Origin: Brevipalpus yothersi | Taxonomy: Eukaryota; Arthropoda; Arachnida; Trombidiformes; Tenuipalpidae | Assembly: GCA_003956705.1 (NCBI GenBank) | Contig: QZCP01000213.1 | Span: 78,835 to 142,834 of the forward strand | Direction: 5' to 3' | Length of the DNA stretch: 64,000 bases | In this document: positions 13,635-28,900 of the stretch, one piece after another | Layout of the letters: each line of letters starts with the position of its first letter | How positions within the stretch are numbered: the stretch's first letter is position 1 | Notes under the pieces: generated by a model | The model's database searches: none | The model's input: the letters and a program-made list of their open reading frames with translations, nothing else | What the model was told of the DNA's origin: nothing | Translations under genes and position numbers: made by a program

Positions 13635-16600
13635 AGTTCATGAATTTGAAAAGAATTTTTCCTCATTCCCAAGCAAATTCTACTCATGCATGCTCGATTG
13701 AGATGTTATTCTGGATCAAAAATTTTTCGACAAGCCTCCTTCAAACTAATAGACTTTGATTCCTTAGGATCATTCAAGCAGGCATCACATCTTTATGCAG
13801 AAGCAAAAAGTTTAAAAATTCCAAACAGCACTTTGTATACAACATGCATAAGAATTGAGCGGGAAAGATGGTAAGATTGCCCTTTGAGTTCATAAATTGT
13901 CAATGAAATCACGCAAAAGAGTTCCATAAACATCGATTCTCCTGGGGAAAGAGAGAAGAGAGAAAACTAATACAAACAAAATATCATACAGATTTTGATC
14001 CAAATCATCGTGAAGAATTGTATTTCAATCCAGATTTATTGTCCCAAGAGTAGACTGTTTCTACATAGTATTCATGAAATCAGATGAACATGAAAGTTGA
14101 TCAGATGGATCTAAAGGGCTTCGAGGTGATAGTTCAAGCCTACATGGAAGCGAAAGGAGGAGAATTCAAGAGATAGAGAGAGAGACGAACAAAATGTTCA
14201 GAAAAGATGCTTGCCAAAGCAGAGATGCCTGTATCAATTGTGTTCATCTCTATTGGATACATAATTAGAGAGGTCTTCTTCCTTGATCATGACAAGATAA
14301 GTGGCCCTATTCTATTGATTTGATCTATATGTTAGTTTGTATGGTATCAAGGCAGATAGTACATACTTTGGATCGTAAGAATGTCATTAAAAATGACCGA
14401 AGACATACACGTAACGATGAAAGTGAGGAGAGGCTAAAAGATTAATCATTGCACACTCCTTCTCCTCATCTTACTTCACTAAGACTTTTTCTCACTGATT
14501 ATCATTTTGATCATATCGGACTTGCCAATGTTACTCTTCCATTGTACACTGCTCGATCATGGCTTCAGAGTATCCATGATCTATCCAAGTCCACTGTTCA
14601 TCTTACATTGCAAATAGGCTAACGTTCAGCTTGTTGGTATCATATATGTTTGGTAGTATCTTTGTCAACGAAATCTCATGATTTTGTTTTGCGAAATTCG
14701 TCTCCTCATTCGAAACACAACGTGATTGCATTCGCCACATGAAATCCTGACAATGGATAGTGATTTATTCAGAAAACAGAGCACGCTTCCAATCATCCGT
14801 GGATGAGGAGCATAAAGTCAGGCATTCTTGGATTCTTGGATTCCTCTTTGGATGTGTATTCACCAAATGATCATCTCGCAGCCTCCCTCTCTCTCTTTGC
14901 CTAGCTTATTCCTTCTTTTTCTTCTTCTTGAAGTTCCTATTCTGGTGAACAGTAGCAATATTCTGACTCAAGAGTAAGAACAAAATTGCCAGCTCATGGG
15001 GTTTCTCTCCTTAATCTTATACACGATGACACTTTTCCTCGTCTCACTATTTTCCTATGTCCATCTCATCTCATCTCATCTTAGCTTTTCCATCTTCCTC
15101 ATTCTACTTTCATTCTCATCTTCTCGTCTTCTCGCATCTTCTTTCTCTCTCTCTCTCTTTTGCTATTCCTTTTCCGGACCAAAGGCAATCGAAGGGATCA
15201 ACATTTGCCTGGTAAACTTTTCCCAAGTCTAGGCATAGTCAACTTAATCACATAGAAATAGGTTACTTTTGCCTCAATTTTTTTACTCACTGTGAGTGTT
15301 TCCTCTATCTGATATACACTTTTAGGCTAAATTGTGGAGCCTCTGGAAGAGCTGTAGACACGATAGTGTATCGATTAGTTTGACCTGTTGGATAGAGAAT
15401 ACACAAGAAGAAGCTGTACCATCAACACCAAGTTTAGCTTATGTATTGGCGAATAGGTTGGCTCGATATTGTTGATTGATTTTGACCAGTCCACGAATCT
15501 CTTGACACCAAGCTCTTCACGCTTCAATTATCTTCTTACGTTGATTGTATTTTCGTCATGTTCCATTTTCATCTAGTTAGATGTATAAAATGGCAATCCT
15601 ACTTCCACTATTATTTGGAAAATGTTTCACTTTCTCTCTCTCTCTCTCTTTCTTTCTTTTGGTGCTTTTCTGATGGTCAAATTTTCTTTTCTCATGTAGC
15701 TAGTAGGATAGCCCTACGATTTAAGCCCATCTAAAATACACATGGACACACTTTTTTGACAATGTCCAGTGAATTCGTGAGCTGGCCTCTGATTTTTGGT
15801 GAGGTTAAACTCAGTATGGTAGTGAACATTGTCATAATAATCGATTTTTCTGACCTGTCAGCCAATCTTTTTCCACCCAAAATGAGAGTAACTTGAGCAT
15901 TTTTCACTTTTCCAGCCTTTTTCTTTATCCGTCCATTCGTTTATCGAAAAGTAGACAGAGAAGTGGATAAGCTTGCCAAAAAGATTTGTCATCATTGCTT
16001 GTATTCTCTTGGTCTGGTATATGTACCATCTCTGAAAATCTTTTCCATTCTGACCATGAAGTCATATGGCCATGTGTGTGTATATATATATGAACCCCTC
16101 GTAAGTCTACACTATAGTTGCGTTGACAGAATTTTGATACCTTAATCCGAATGAAAGACATGAGGGGTTGACTGAGTAAAAAAGAATAAGAAGACACATT
16201 GTATGTGTGTATGTGTGTGTGGGAATACTAGATTCTTAGCAGTCATTGTTTGACTTTCTATCACTCCTGTATCAATTTGACATTATGAGCCGGTATAGTA
16301 AACTCATCAAGAATAATTCATGCACACACGTAAGAGGGAAAGAGAGAGAGAAAAGTTCCCATCCGAATATGAGTCTATGAATCTGTGCAAATACTTTTGT
16401 CAATGTCAAATGACAGTCTTATATCAAGTCATATCAAGTAAGCCATTCCATTTCTTCCACTCCATCACCCACCTAGTCGAGAATGAGGTCAATCTTCAGT
16501 ATATTTTTCTGTAGATGATTCTTCCAATCTTTACAGATGAAAGTTTCTATCAAAATAATCAGTTTTTCTCACAATCATATCAATAAACAGCTCAGTAGGT

Positions 16601-17398
16601 CAACCCATCTTTTTGAATTGATGTTCTTCTCCCATAGCTATGTTCTCCTTGTTTTCTTATCGACTGTAATATCAGACTAGAATTCTCATCACTTACAGGG
16701 TATTAGTATTATTCCCTATGAATTGTGCTATTTTAGCTTATTTTATCCAAAGCAAAAATACACACATCAAGAGTCCGGAACATCTAGACTAAACTTTCGT
16801 TGAATTTTTGTAATAATCCTTCCCCTTTTTAAATTTTGACTATTCTCTGAGAAAATCATGAGATGATATATCATCAAATGAATTGAATATCATTTGGCTT
16901 GATTAGCAGCCTTAGTTCCATAGATGAGGTTAGCTTTGTGCTCTACTGTTTTTGTACACTTTTTCTCTGTTGATTCACACTTTTTTTGCCATTTCATTAC
17001 CATAAATTAGATTATGCAAATGAATTCCTCTTTTTTCCCTTTTGACATTGAACAGTTTGCAAGGAGTTAGAGTGAGAGAGTGTAGAAAAAACGTAGATGA
17101 TAAAAGTAACAACATAGAGGAAGAATATTCACTCAACAAAGACTATGAAAATAGGCCATATATTGAATAATGAGTCATTTGAATCTATTACAAAATTTCA
17201 AGTATAATCGCATCGCGTTCATATTTGATGGAAATTTAATCCATCAAAAATCGAACTGAATGGCTGAAATATTCAATAGATATTCAAGAAATAGGAGCTC
17301 AACTATTCAATTTCCTTGCCATTCATAAGACAGTCTCAACTGGGAATCTGATTCTAACTCTCTCCAAGAATATCTCATTTTGGTCTCAAATCTTCGCA

Positions 17399-17429
<31 letters not shown>

Positions 17430-18368
17430 ATGATGGTTTCAAATCAGGTGATATAAATGTGAGGAACTTTATCTCCACCAGGATTCATCTGTGTCTAGAG
17501 AGCTCAAGTTGCTCCAAGCCTTTACAGAATTTGTGTGAGAGTTTGTCTAAAGTAGCCATGGACCATCGTAATTCTAGAAAAATAGTGAAAGATAGAAGAA
17601 AGTCTTGCACAATCTTGAGAATATCGAAACCCATCCATGTTATCAGAGCCATATTGTCGTCCACTTATCGAGAATTCTTGCAATCCATTCATCAAGTGGA
17701 AGCAAAGATCAAGTGTCAGGCAATCAAATGTTCTCATCATCATGCATCAGAACTATTCTATCTCTCTAGACCTGGTTGATATGCTTATAGTAAACCAGAC
17801 TCTTCCCTTTGGTTGAGAGTTTCAATGACGATAGTTATAGCGTGAAAAGAGGAGAAGAAAAGTGTCAACATGACAGATTTTTCTGATTCATCCAGAATCA
17901 TTTTAGAGGATTTTGATCTCTGATGTGAAACGAAATGATTGCGGTTGCCCTAAAGGCTTTGAAAGTTTGTCCACTTCCTCTTTCTATCTCTCCCTCTCTC
18001 TTTCAACAAATGATATCAATTCCCGTTAACCTAGTGTGCACCTTAATCCACGCATCTAGCTAGAGAATCTCACAGCTTTTTGTCATAATTGAAATACCTT
18101 GAGGCATTGAGCGTTCAATAATCGTTCGGAAACATTTTCTCTCTTCTCAAGTTGATTACAATTGGGATGTGGGCATAAGAGAAAAAGAAAGAGAGTAGGA
18201 GAAGATGGACAGTTCTGTTTTCCTTACTATCGGTTAGATGGATCACCTCAATTTTTCTCATCCTTTTCCCTTATCATGTCCATTGGTAAGCCAACAAAGT
18301 GATAAATGAACTGCCATACTTTCTAATTTGAAACCCATTGCTCTTTACTGATTCTTGCTATTCCTCCA

Positions 18369-18420
<52 letters not shown>

Positions 18421-21400
18421 GCCTGTGTTATTGGCCACTCTTCTTACTTCCAGTACACGTTATGCTTTATATCATTCTGTTGCCACTCTGAGAGGTGTTC
18501 AGATACTGTGTTCATTGGATATCATGTCTTTCTATTTCATCTTTCATCTCCTTCTTCTTCTCTTCTTCACCCACTTTTCTTCCTTCCAATCTATTCCAAC
18601 TCTATTCATTCTCATCCATCATCATTGCCTTCACTATTTTGGCATTGCATTTTTTCCCGCCAATCCTATTGACCAATGTATTCCCTTCCTATGAACAAAA
18701 ATATGTTCACATAGACACACACATATACAGAAACACACACAATCTGATCAAATAGATTGCAATATGACGAATAGATTAATCATATGAATTTTCTTTTTTT
18801 TCGTTTCTTTTCTTCTCTCTCATAGTTTGGCAACGATACTTTCAACAAAGGTGTTCTGATGAATGCTGGCGTTCGAGAAGCCTTAAAAGACGGTGATTTT
18901 AATTGTTTCATTTTTCATGATGTGGATCTCATACCGGAAGACGATCGCAATCTGTATTCATGTCCATCTATTCCGCGCCACATGTCAGTTGCTGTGGATA
19001 AATTTAATTACACGTAAGTGATTCTTAATCTTTTGTGATCCAATGGTGCTGACTCTTTTGGACCACTCAAATCATTAACTTTACCACCGTAAAAATGGTA
19101 AAATAAGATTTTTTACTCGACTCGGGACTTAAAATGGATTTTCATGAATATTCATATCGCATGTAGATTATAGTCAGGGGAACAAAACATCTCCTCTTGG
19201 GGTAATCAATAATGGATGAACTGGAATTGACTTAATTACCGCCTTATATATATGAGCAGATTTTTTGCTCAGACTGATTTCAACTATCAACATGCACCAT
19301 TTTTCCTTGAAGAAGAATTTGAATAACAGGAGAAAAAAATTCTCTTATCCGAATTTTTTCCCCTTGGTTTTGCTCTGTACATCTTTCTTGCTGGTAAAAG
19401 CATGAGAAAATTGATTAGAAATTAGATTTTCTCTATTATTCTGACGAGAATCTTCTCTGAAAATACTGCTACTAGAGAAGAATACTTCATTCATTGCTGT
19501 CATAAAATCAGTGTTAAATAATGCAAATCTGATTTACCTTAAGTGAATCTTATTTTTCTTTCGCTCTCTCTTCCTTCCTTCTACTAACTTCAATACAGAC
19601 TTCCATATCCTTATCTGGTTGGAGGTGTTTTCGCCATAAGTAAAGCCCATTTCACTTTGGTCAATGGCTATTCCAATTTATATTGGGGTTGGGGTGGAGA
19701 AGACGATGACATGGCCCACAGGTGAGTACTCTATCTATCTGACTCTCTTCTATATATATTTGACTGGCTTGTGGTCATCTCGCGTTCTATCTATGTTCAA
19801 TGGCAATCAACTGAAGAAATCATCATCGGTTCCTGGACACTTCATGCTTCGAATCATCTTATTGGACTTGATCTTGGAACACTTTATTCCTGGGCCAAAG
19901 AGAGAGTAAGAAAGAGAGAGGAGAAAGAGAGAGGAGAAAAAGATCTTTTCTAGATTAGGTTTTCAATTTTCTTTCATTTCCTTCCTTACTGAATAGCCGA
20001 TAGTCAGCCAGCCACTAGAAAAGAGAAAGATAAAAAGAGCGTGTTTCCTTTCATTTAGGGTTCTCAGCTTTTTATCCGAAAAAGGTGCATCAAAGTTTTA
20101 GTTAATGGAGCTTGATACACAATTTTGGGACTTAGAAGAGAGAAAGAGAAAGAAAAAGAAAGACCTCTATTTGATAAAAGTATGGGGAAAGATTCGTGTT
20201 CTTATTTTCTTTTCGTGTATCTTACTCAGATAGACCTATCTTTCAGTTCTCGAGATAGACTGAATGTTGAGATTTCCCAAGATCATTGGAGGACGGAGCA
20301 AGAGAAAGTCTATGTGTCTTCTTGAGGAGCAACCAAAGTGCCACTAGAAAATAGTATGTATGTATGTTGCTTGTGGTGGTGATTCAGGCACAAAACAAAG
20401 ATTCACAGAACACATTTACTTGTTCAATTTGTCTACCGATCCAATGGACACCGAAAGAGAGAGAGAGAGAGAGAGAGAGAATAACAGTCCAAAAGAATGT
20501 AATGTACTTCAATCTTACTCTTTTCCTAGTTCATGATGATATACAGAAACATAGTTAGACAATCGAGCTCATCTAGACTCCCAGAAGCTTATCGTGAAGG
20601 GGAATCATTTGTTTTTACTTTTTATTCCCAGATGATTTTTCTTTATATCTTCTTTCCACTAAGCTTAAGTGATATTTTCATTGAAATTTGAGTTAAAAAT
20701 TTTTGCAACACAATCTACTTCAAATTGGAAGCATAATTCTTTTTAACAATCATATAAGTCTAGCTTGAGCTCATCTTTCATGTTCTCTTTCCATCTTGTT
20801 CCCAGCATTTCCTCAGTCTGAGTATTGCTTGGCAGAATAGGTGGCTTTCTCGAAATTTTTTCTCATTAAGTAAGAAGCTTTTCTACCATTTAAAAGCTTT
20901 AATATCAAAGCTATCATAATCGATGAAATCAATCTGTCCATTCCAACTCTCTAGGCTTCCACTTGCTCCTGAGAGCCCTTTACAATTTCCCAGAAAGACT
21001 TGACATCCCTAGAACTAAGATTCTACTAAGTAATCCACAATTTATCATGATGATTAGAGCCCATATCAACCCCTTCTTCTCGTATGTAAGGTATAGGTTT
21101 TCCACATCAGGAAAAGAATCTAAAGGTCAACCAGGTTTATTGTTTCTGTATCTCTTAAGTGTGTTTCCGTGATAGTGATGTCGGTTAACGGTAAAATATT
21201 GTAACAATTTTGCTTTCCTCTTGTTAAATCTGTTTCCTTTTGTCCTTCATTTTTTACATTGTTAACACATACTCACCCCAACACACATACACAGATTCAT
21301 ATATCACAAGTATATATATATATGGGTTATGAGCATTTTTTGTGCTCAATCTTGCTCTCCTAATGATCTGATGCAGTTTGCTTCATGTGTGTGTGTGTAT

Positions 21401-22666
21401 ATACTCTTTCCTTCCCAAGTGCCATGATTGAGAGAAAAAAATTTTCCCTAGGAAAAAAATCTTGCGTTCCTCTGTAAAAAAAAGTATGACAAAATTTATG
21501 ATCTTCATTCAATTTTCTTTCTTTCTCTCTCTCTCTTCATTCTGGAAAAAAATGAATTCACTGAAGTACTAAAGTTGGCAGCGACAGGCCGTGATTTGAA
21601 GTCCTCACACAATTGCCATTTCATTCAACTTTTTTTTTCTATTTCGACTAGCATTATTATTATTATTATTTAGAAGACAAACTCAGTGGTTAAATCTTTT
21701 TCTTCTTATTCCTTTCTGGTTGATCTCATCACTTGCTATTACTCTTCTTCTTTTTCTTCTTTTTCTTTTTCTTTGATAATCTTTCAACTTTCACAGATAT
21801 GCCTGCATGTTAGTTTGAAAGTTCAAATAGAGAGAGAAAGATAACTACCAATGTGGGTGTGTGTGTGTTTGTGAAAAAGAGAAGTATTTTGGAAAATTTT
21901 TCCTGAAAATTACCTGATTCTCCATGTGGAACAACTTGGTTTGATTTCCCATGTCATGTTATCCAATTTCGTTTTTCACTTTTACCATAATCATCTATCT
22001 GTGAATATTTCAATTCAAAATGCTATTCATCTACTGGACTACTTTCCGCTTTCTCTAGCTCTCTATGTATAAAGGAATAGAGAGTAAATTTATCAACAAA
22101 TCAGATATATAAAAGCATGCTTTTCATCAATGAATGCTTACATACCAAATATTCTGAGAATAGTACACACAAACACATACACAATGCATAGACACAATTC
22201 GAATTTCCATGATGTAAAGTCGCTACGGGATTGAGAGCGTGTTAAGGGATCTGAGAGATCAAAAATGATCTGATGAGGTTAGTTGTACAAATGCAATATA
22301 TGCACTCAAAGACCCCGATGAATAGAGGCAATTTCGAATCTTCAAATCTTGAGAGTGAATATTTATTTCCTTTCACATTGGAGCCTAGAATTTTTCAAGG
22401 ATCGCCAAAGCGTCAAAATAATATCACTTCACTCCATCAAGCATACATTCACACACACATATACTTTCACTTTTCTCTCTCTCTCTCTTTTTATCTGTTC
22501 TCCTATTCAACATGAAGAAGCAAGTATCAAAGATCAACTTATTTTTTCTTCTTTTTCCCAAAGAATGGGTGAAAGAGGATCGAAAAATTCATGGATGCAG
22601 AAGATGCAGAAGATGCAGAAGATGCAGAAGAGAAGGTGAAATAAAAATAGAAAGACAGAGGAAACA

Positions 22667-22717
<51 letters not shown>

Positions 22718-25700
22718 CAAATCTATGGAAGTAGAAGCAATTCTTTTCAATTCAAGTTCCTTTTTTTCAATCGACTTACTCTACTCAAGATCATCCATGG
22801 ATCGATCAATCGATGGAGATAATGATGTACACTCATTCTTCATTCGTCATCATTCAAAATAGTATGATGATTGAGGCTAAACCAAATCAACTAACTCCCG
22901 AAGGCTTTATCTTTTCATTCCTACTCTTTTTGATTCTCTAATGATTAGCTCAGTCTCATGCATCACTTTAGAACTCATATTTTTCAACATTCAAATCAGA
23001 ATACAGAGTGGCTCGTTTTGAATTCATCATCTCTCGCTTGTATTCATTTTTCTTGTACAAACAATTCTGTTGGAAATATTTATCCTATATTCATTTATAT
23101 AATCAGAAAAATTCTATTTAGTTTGTGTAGGTAAATGTATGCACTGTATATGTTGGAGTGTTTGTACTTGGCAATGCTTAATCATCTTCATTAGCACAGC
23201 TTTTGGGCAATTTCCATTCATACAATCAAATCGATACACACAATTTTATGCATCTTTTCACATGTTTGTGTACGAGTGTGCAAGAGAAATAATCCATACG
23301 GAATATTGTCTTCTATCAATGTGATATTCTATTCTCAATTCTCTATTCTATCCATTCTCTTTATCTCTCTTTCTTTTTTCTTTCTTTCCCTTTCGCTCAT
23401 CTTGTTCACCAATCGATACCAATCGAATTGATCAATGACAGCTTTGCTGACGCATTTTGCACTCTCCAAGGTGTCAAATTGTCACCTCATCTCGTTTTTA
23501 GTGTGCCTTCTCTTTCTCCTTTCGTGTTCACAATCGTTATGTTTCGATTGATATTGGTATTCTCGCTTTTTTAACATATAGAAAATTGTGTGTCTGTGTG
23601 TTTATATCCAAGTGTTTATTTATTTCGAAAAGAGAGAAACTTTTCCACGCTGTCAGGAGACTCAACATGAAGATCACTTAAGTAGGTCTAAATAAATTGA
23701 TCTTCATGAACCAAATTGTGGGACATTGAATTTCTTCTCTCTTCATTCTATGAGGAGATATTTTCTCACAAAATTCTCAAATTTTCCATGCACAAGTTTT
23801 ATGCTTCCTCACCTGTGCTTATTTATCAACTTCATAAGAATGTTTCCTCGGGTATTTGAGATGAAAAGAATCGAGTGTAAAAACAGTGTAGAAGGGAAGA
23901 GAGAGAGAATTTGTGGAATAGTGTTTTCGTTGAAAAGAGAATTGCATCCCAGAACATCAGCTTATTCAAGTTTTCATGATACCCTTTGGACACATTCAAA
24001 TTGGATGATAATGTCCTGGAGCAATATTTGAGCTAAATTCACCATTCAAATTTTGTAGAATTGTTCGCATGAACTTTGCATTCCCTCTCTCTCTCTATCC
24101 AATTTCTCGCCATGTAATGTGTGTGTGAGCACAAATAATGGTATCTCACAAGATCATTATAATCGTTGAAAGTACACTTCTCTAGCCTCACTTACATATT
24201 GATGGTGGTTTCAGATGCAAGCAGAATTTCAGTATTCTAGCTTCTCATCTCTTCTTTTCCTCTCTTTTCCAAGGAAAACAGAGAGTTAAAACTAGAAGAA
24301 ACACACTTCGATCGTATAATTTAGGGTAATACTAGTGGGATTCAATTGAAATAAAATGCTTCCACCTACTCTTTGTACACTTATACAATCGATTTTCAAG
24401 CCATCATAATCTTCATCATGTCCATTCAAGAATCGTGTAGCATTCATACTGAGCTTTCTTGAATTCTCATCCAACCAGCCAACCAAAGCTACCGTCATTC
24501 ATCATGTAGAGAACACTGTTCTTGAAGCTATTCGATTTTTATTCTTTTCTCCTTCTTTGCCATTCTTGTTACTCGAAATTTTCATTGAATATATTAATGT
24601 GCCTCACATCAATGTTGGCGAAAAAGTGAATGTGTATGACTATTAAAATCCACCCAAAATGATATAAGAAAAATCATGAAATGTTGGGAGAGAAAGGATA
24701 TTTTTCAAATACAGTCCTAGATACATAAATTTGGCCACAGAGGTGTATACAACATACAACATCCTGGAAAGATCATCATCGAAACTCTTTCCTATTCTCT
24801 TCACTAGGGTTTTATTTTCACATTTTTCAACATGAGCATCCCATCCACCATTCGAGGCAAGCTCCCAAAAGTCAAGAGAACAAGAATCTTCTTTTCCCAA
24901 AAAAATCTGGAAAGACATATTTACAGATATATATATCTGTGCTTGTCTATAGTGAATCTGGTCAATCAAATGAAAAAAATCTTTTCCATCATCTTTAACT
25001 CTTGTTATTCTTATGTGGATATGTGAGAGTATATGTGTGTGTCTAATGATTCTTTGGATTCCTTTTTTGTGTCTGATTTTTTTCCTCTGTGCTCACTTAG
25101 CTTCCAAAATCGCAGTGATCATCAGTCTTTTCCTTTTTCCTCTCTCTTTTTTCTCTCTGTTTCTCTCTTTCTCTTCACTACTTCTTCCTTCTTTTTTTGA
25201 CTGACTTGCTTCCGCCTTCTTACTTTTGTGTTGCCAAAGAATCTCAATCATCGATCGCAAAACAATCCCTTCGCTCTGAACAATCCATTCGGGCCCAACT
25301 CACCATGTTTCGCCAACTTCCTATCTGAATGTTGGAATTGATGCGAAAAAAGAGAAAATAGAAAGAGAGAGGGAGAATACACACAGAGCTAGCGAATCTA
25401 ATCAGTCTTCGAAATACTTTTTTTGCATCTTCATCTCCTCTATTTTTCTCATCTTCTTCTTCTAAGATGCCCAACAATTTCATCATGATAGAAGATGATG
25501 ATGGTCATTTCGAAATGATAATTTGTGTTCTTTTACTCCAATCTCAAGAATTCACATTGTCTCACTAATAATGGAACGAATGAAATCTACAAGAATCATA
25601 ATCACTATATGGCGCAAAGCACAAAATGAATGATGATGATCACAGAGAAAAGAGAGAGAAAGTTTGCTGTGTGAGGAAGAGTCAAGAAGGATTCATCCCA

Positions 25701-25879
25701 CATTCATAGAATGGTGATGATGAATGGTTCCCAGTGTTAATACTATTGTTCTTCTCTATCGCCTCTCCATCCTCATCACTCTCAAGATGATGGTCACCAT
25801 CATCATAATCTTTTGCATGGAAAAGTCAGCTATTCTTGTTTATTCTCCACCACTTCCTCCTCCTTCTTTTTTCTATCAT

Positions 25880-25939
<60 letters not shown>

Positions 25940-28900
25940 CTTTTTTCCTTTTTCTCTTTTTCTCTTTTTCTATTTGATATTTTCAATGCTCTTCATCTGT
26001 TACACATACATACAAACACATCATAACATGAAATGACTCGGGAAATTAAACTCAACTCACACCAGAATATATACATATACACATCCTTTTGTCTTTGATC
26101 CTTTTAATATGACGGTCAATATTTGCCCTGGGTAAAGCTCGTGTAGCTGGACACAAGGGTTTTGGAGGAGAATAAAAATGAATCAAGATATGAGTGTTCC
26201 AGAGAGAAAGAGAGTGGAATAAAAGACAAAAGGCACAAGACATATTGGAAAGTGGATGTCATTTTTCTATCAATTTTTATTCCCTCTCTTACACCCTGCT
26301 TGCACTTTATTCTTTAAGTGAGGACAATCTTGGCCAAAAAAAAGATGAAAATGTAATCTTCCAAGATGATGATCATCCGAGCCTTCATTCTTCATACTTG
26401 CTCATCACTCAATCCACAATCTTCACCAGGGAATACTCGAAAACATACACATGCACACATGCACACATGCACATTTACATGGAAATATGTATGAGCAATC
26501 GTGGGCACACTTGATGATCAGCTTATGTGTTTGGGAATCATCATTTAGCGATGTTCAGTTAGGACTCTCACTTTTAGCGTGCTCAAAAGTGTGTGTGTAT
26601 GTGTGTGTATGTATTTTGCCTTTTGCTCTTTTTGTCCAATATTCCTCTTATCCATATGTTGATGCTTCCAAGTAATAGGAAATGTAGCTTGTGAATCGAT
26701 CACGCATCTCATGTCCACATACATACAAGTAACAACATTTGATCCTAACGAGAGAAAGAATCACATTGATGACAAATTCTAATTAGCTTTTTACCTTCTT
26801 TTGTTCCTGGAGCTGATGCCGGAAATTATCACTAGTTTTATTCTTATTCTTCTTATTCTTCATCAGTATTCTATGCTCTGTTTGTATCTCTATACGATTC
26901 CTATTCTTCTTCTTTCTCTCCATTTATAAATATGTTTTGCTTTCGGATTCAATTGAGATTATTTTTTCATGAATGCAAGTATAGCTTGAATTTCTAGTGG
27001 TGGTGATGTTGGATGATGCTCTTTTCGAAATAACATTCCATTTTTTCTCCAACATTTTCCAACATTCACATGTTAAAGTAGGTATGGGTATGACTGAGCG
27101 TAGGCGAAATGGGAGAAAACTTAAGTTCAAGATAGATAGATATTCTGATGAGATGAGGAAGAAAAATTCTCCATCTTTTTGGACTTTGATTTCAATCCAA
27201 TGAGCACAATTTTTCGCTTCTCATTCTCGTGAATTCCGTGTTGTTACTCTAGTTGAAAGTAGCTATTCAAGAAAAGCATGCTCCAGTAAATATTCATGAC
27301 CATTGATTTTTTTCTCTCTCTCTTTCTCTCTCTATCGGTTCATGGAAAACATTCAGAATTCTGAGAAAGATTTCCATCATCAGATGGATTGCTTCGAATT
27401 TCTGATCCATTTTCAATGTGATGGCATTAGTCATCAGAGCTCTTGAATTTTTTTGGTCTCATTGGAACATATTTTCGGAGTTTTGAGAAGAAAAATTTCA
27501 CTCTCATTTGATTTCCAAGTCAAAGATATTCTCAAGAAGTGAGCTTTTAACTCACATAAACATAGCATGATGGAAAAATCAAAGAAAAAGAATCTTATAT
27601 CCTGTTAAAGATCTTCCTTGAATCTTTCTCTGAGAATTCAAGCTGTTCATTTGAAAGAGAAAGTTACTTTTCCTTTTCCTTACCTTTATGAGCTCATGTT
27701 TTCTTTTTCATTCACTTTTTATCCTTCAATTCATCAACAATTCATGTGACCAGAGGCGCCTAACATGATTTCATTTCGATTTCAGCAAAGCCTCTGTATC
27801 AGATGGGAAAAAAGGTGAGATGAGCTGGGATAGATACTTGCTTGTGTTTATCTGGTTGAAGTTGAGATCAGACGAGAATACTGGCAAAGAAACCCATCCA
27901 TTCAGTATTCCTTGAATGAATTCGAAGATTCTGAGTGAGCAACAAGATGCTGAAGATAGAAAAAAATCAAATGAACACCAAGTTGAAATATATTGACAAA
28001 AAAATTATTGAGCCAAAAGTAATAGAAAAAAAGAAAACTAGTCAAATTGGAAGCGAGAGAAGAAAAAATTATTCACGGATATAGTGAGAAGTGCTGAAGA
28101 ATGTATTCGATTATTTTGATGCGTCAATTTTGTGGATGAGGAGTCGTGAATGAGCAAAATGAGTAGGAAGAAGAAAAAGAAGAGAAAGAGAAAGAGGAAG
28201 AGAAGGAAGAGAGATATAGAGGAGATGATGCAAGGAGAAAAAATTGAGTGAAGATGAGCCCCTTTCAAGCGCCTGAAGCAGATATGTTCAAATCATTGAT
28301 TCACTTTTTCCTTTCCACATCCATTTTTCCAATCATTTTACATCTTACCTAGAGCTCACTTGATAGAGAGAGTGATGAAGGATGAGAATGGAAGGGTATC
28401 CAATGAATATCAATTCTGTTGCCCAAAATACTCTCTCATAATTTGACAAATTGATTAACTTTACTCGATCACATTGCATCTTTGTCTTCTCAATTGGTGA
28501 CTCATTTTCTCTCTCATCACTCTTTGGAACACTTGATAAAGGAATAAGAAATTGTATGGTGAATGAAGAATAATGTGTTTCCACTAGATTAATGTATTGA
28601 TGATAAAACAGAGAGATGAAGCTGAGCATAAAGATTGAGTAAAGATTATATAGTTTAGTAACTTTTTGGCTTCAAAATCTGCTACCAAAACAACCCTAAT
28701 GAGTGGCTAAATTGTGAGTATATCGGTAAACTATATTCACAAAAGGCTGCTGTATTCATGGTGGAAATATGCATATGGGAACGTTCATTATGCAGATTAG
28801 ATGCGAATGAGAAGGTGGCGAGCTATGGAATATATTTATATATATATATATATATATTTTGGTGTGAGTTTGTCTGTGTGTATATATATATTCATGCATG

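Larger units (their letters stand above)
10258..18825 (+). other. Intron 2 of transferase copy 1 (8.57 kb)
   Basis: It is bounded by GTAAGC and CATAG. It is AT-rich non-coding sequence with (CTTT)n near 10905-10936, (GA)n at 11132-11152 and 11206-11237, (CT)n/(CTTT)n at 13001-13056, a 69-nt (GA)n at 13563-13631 and (CT)n at 18373-18416. The same intron in copy 2 is 275 nt. I see no nested gene. The stretch 14.0-15.5 kb is poorer in repeats, but I cannot assign it to any element. Confidence 0.8.

Noticed and set aside
14000..15500. A stretch poorer in microsatellites inside intron 2 of transferase copy 1 that might be an old transposable element.
   Set aside because: I could not find terminal repeats, a recognisable reverse transcriptase or transposase motif, or target-site duplications.
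17459..17779. A 106-codon frame in intron 2 of transferase copy 1.
   Set aside because: It has no family resemblance and an antisense frame is open as well; its composition matches the surrounding intron.
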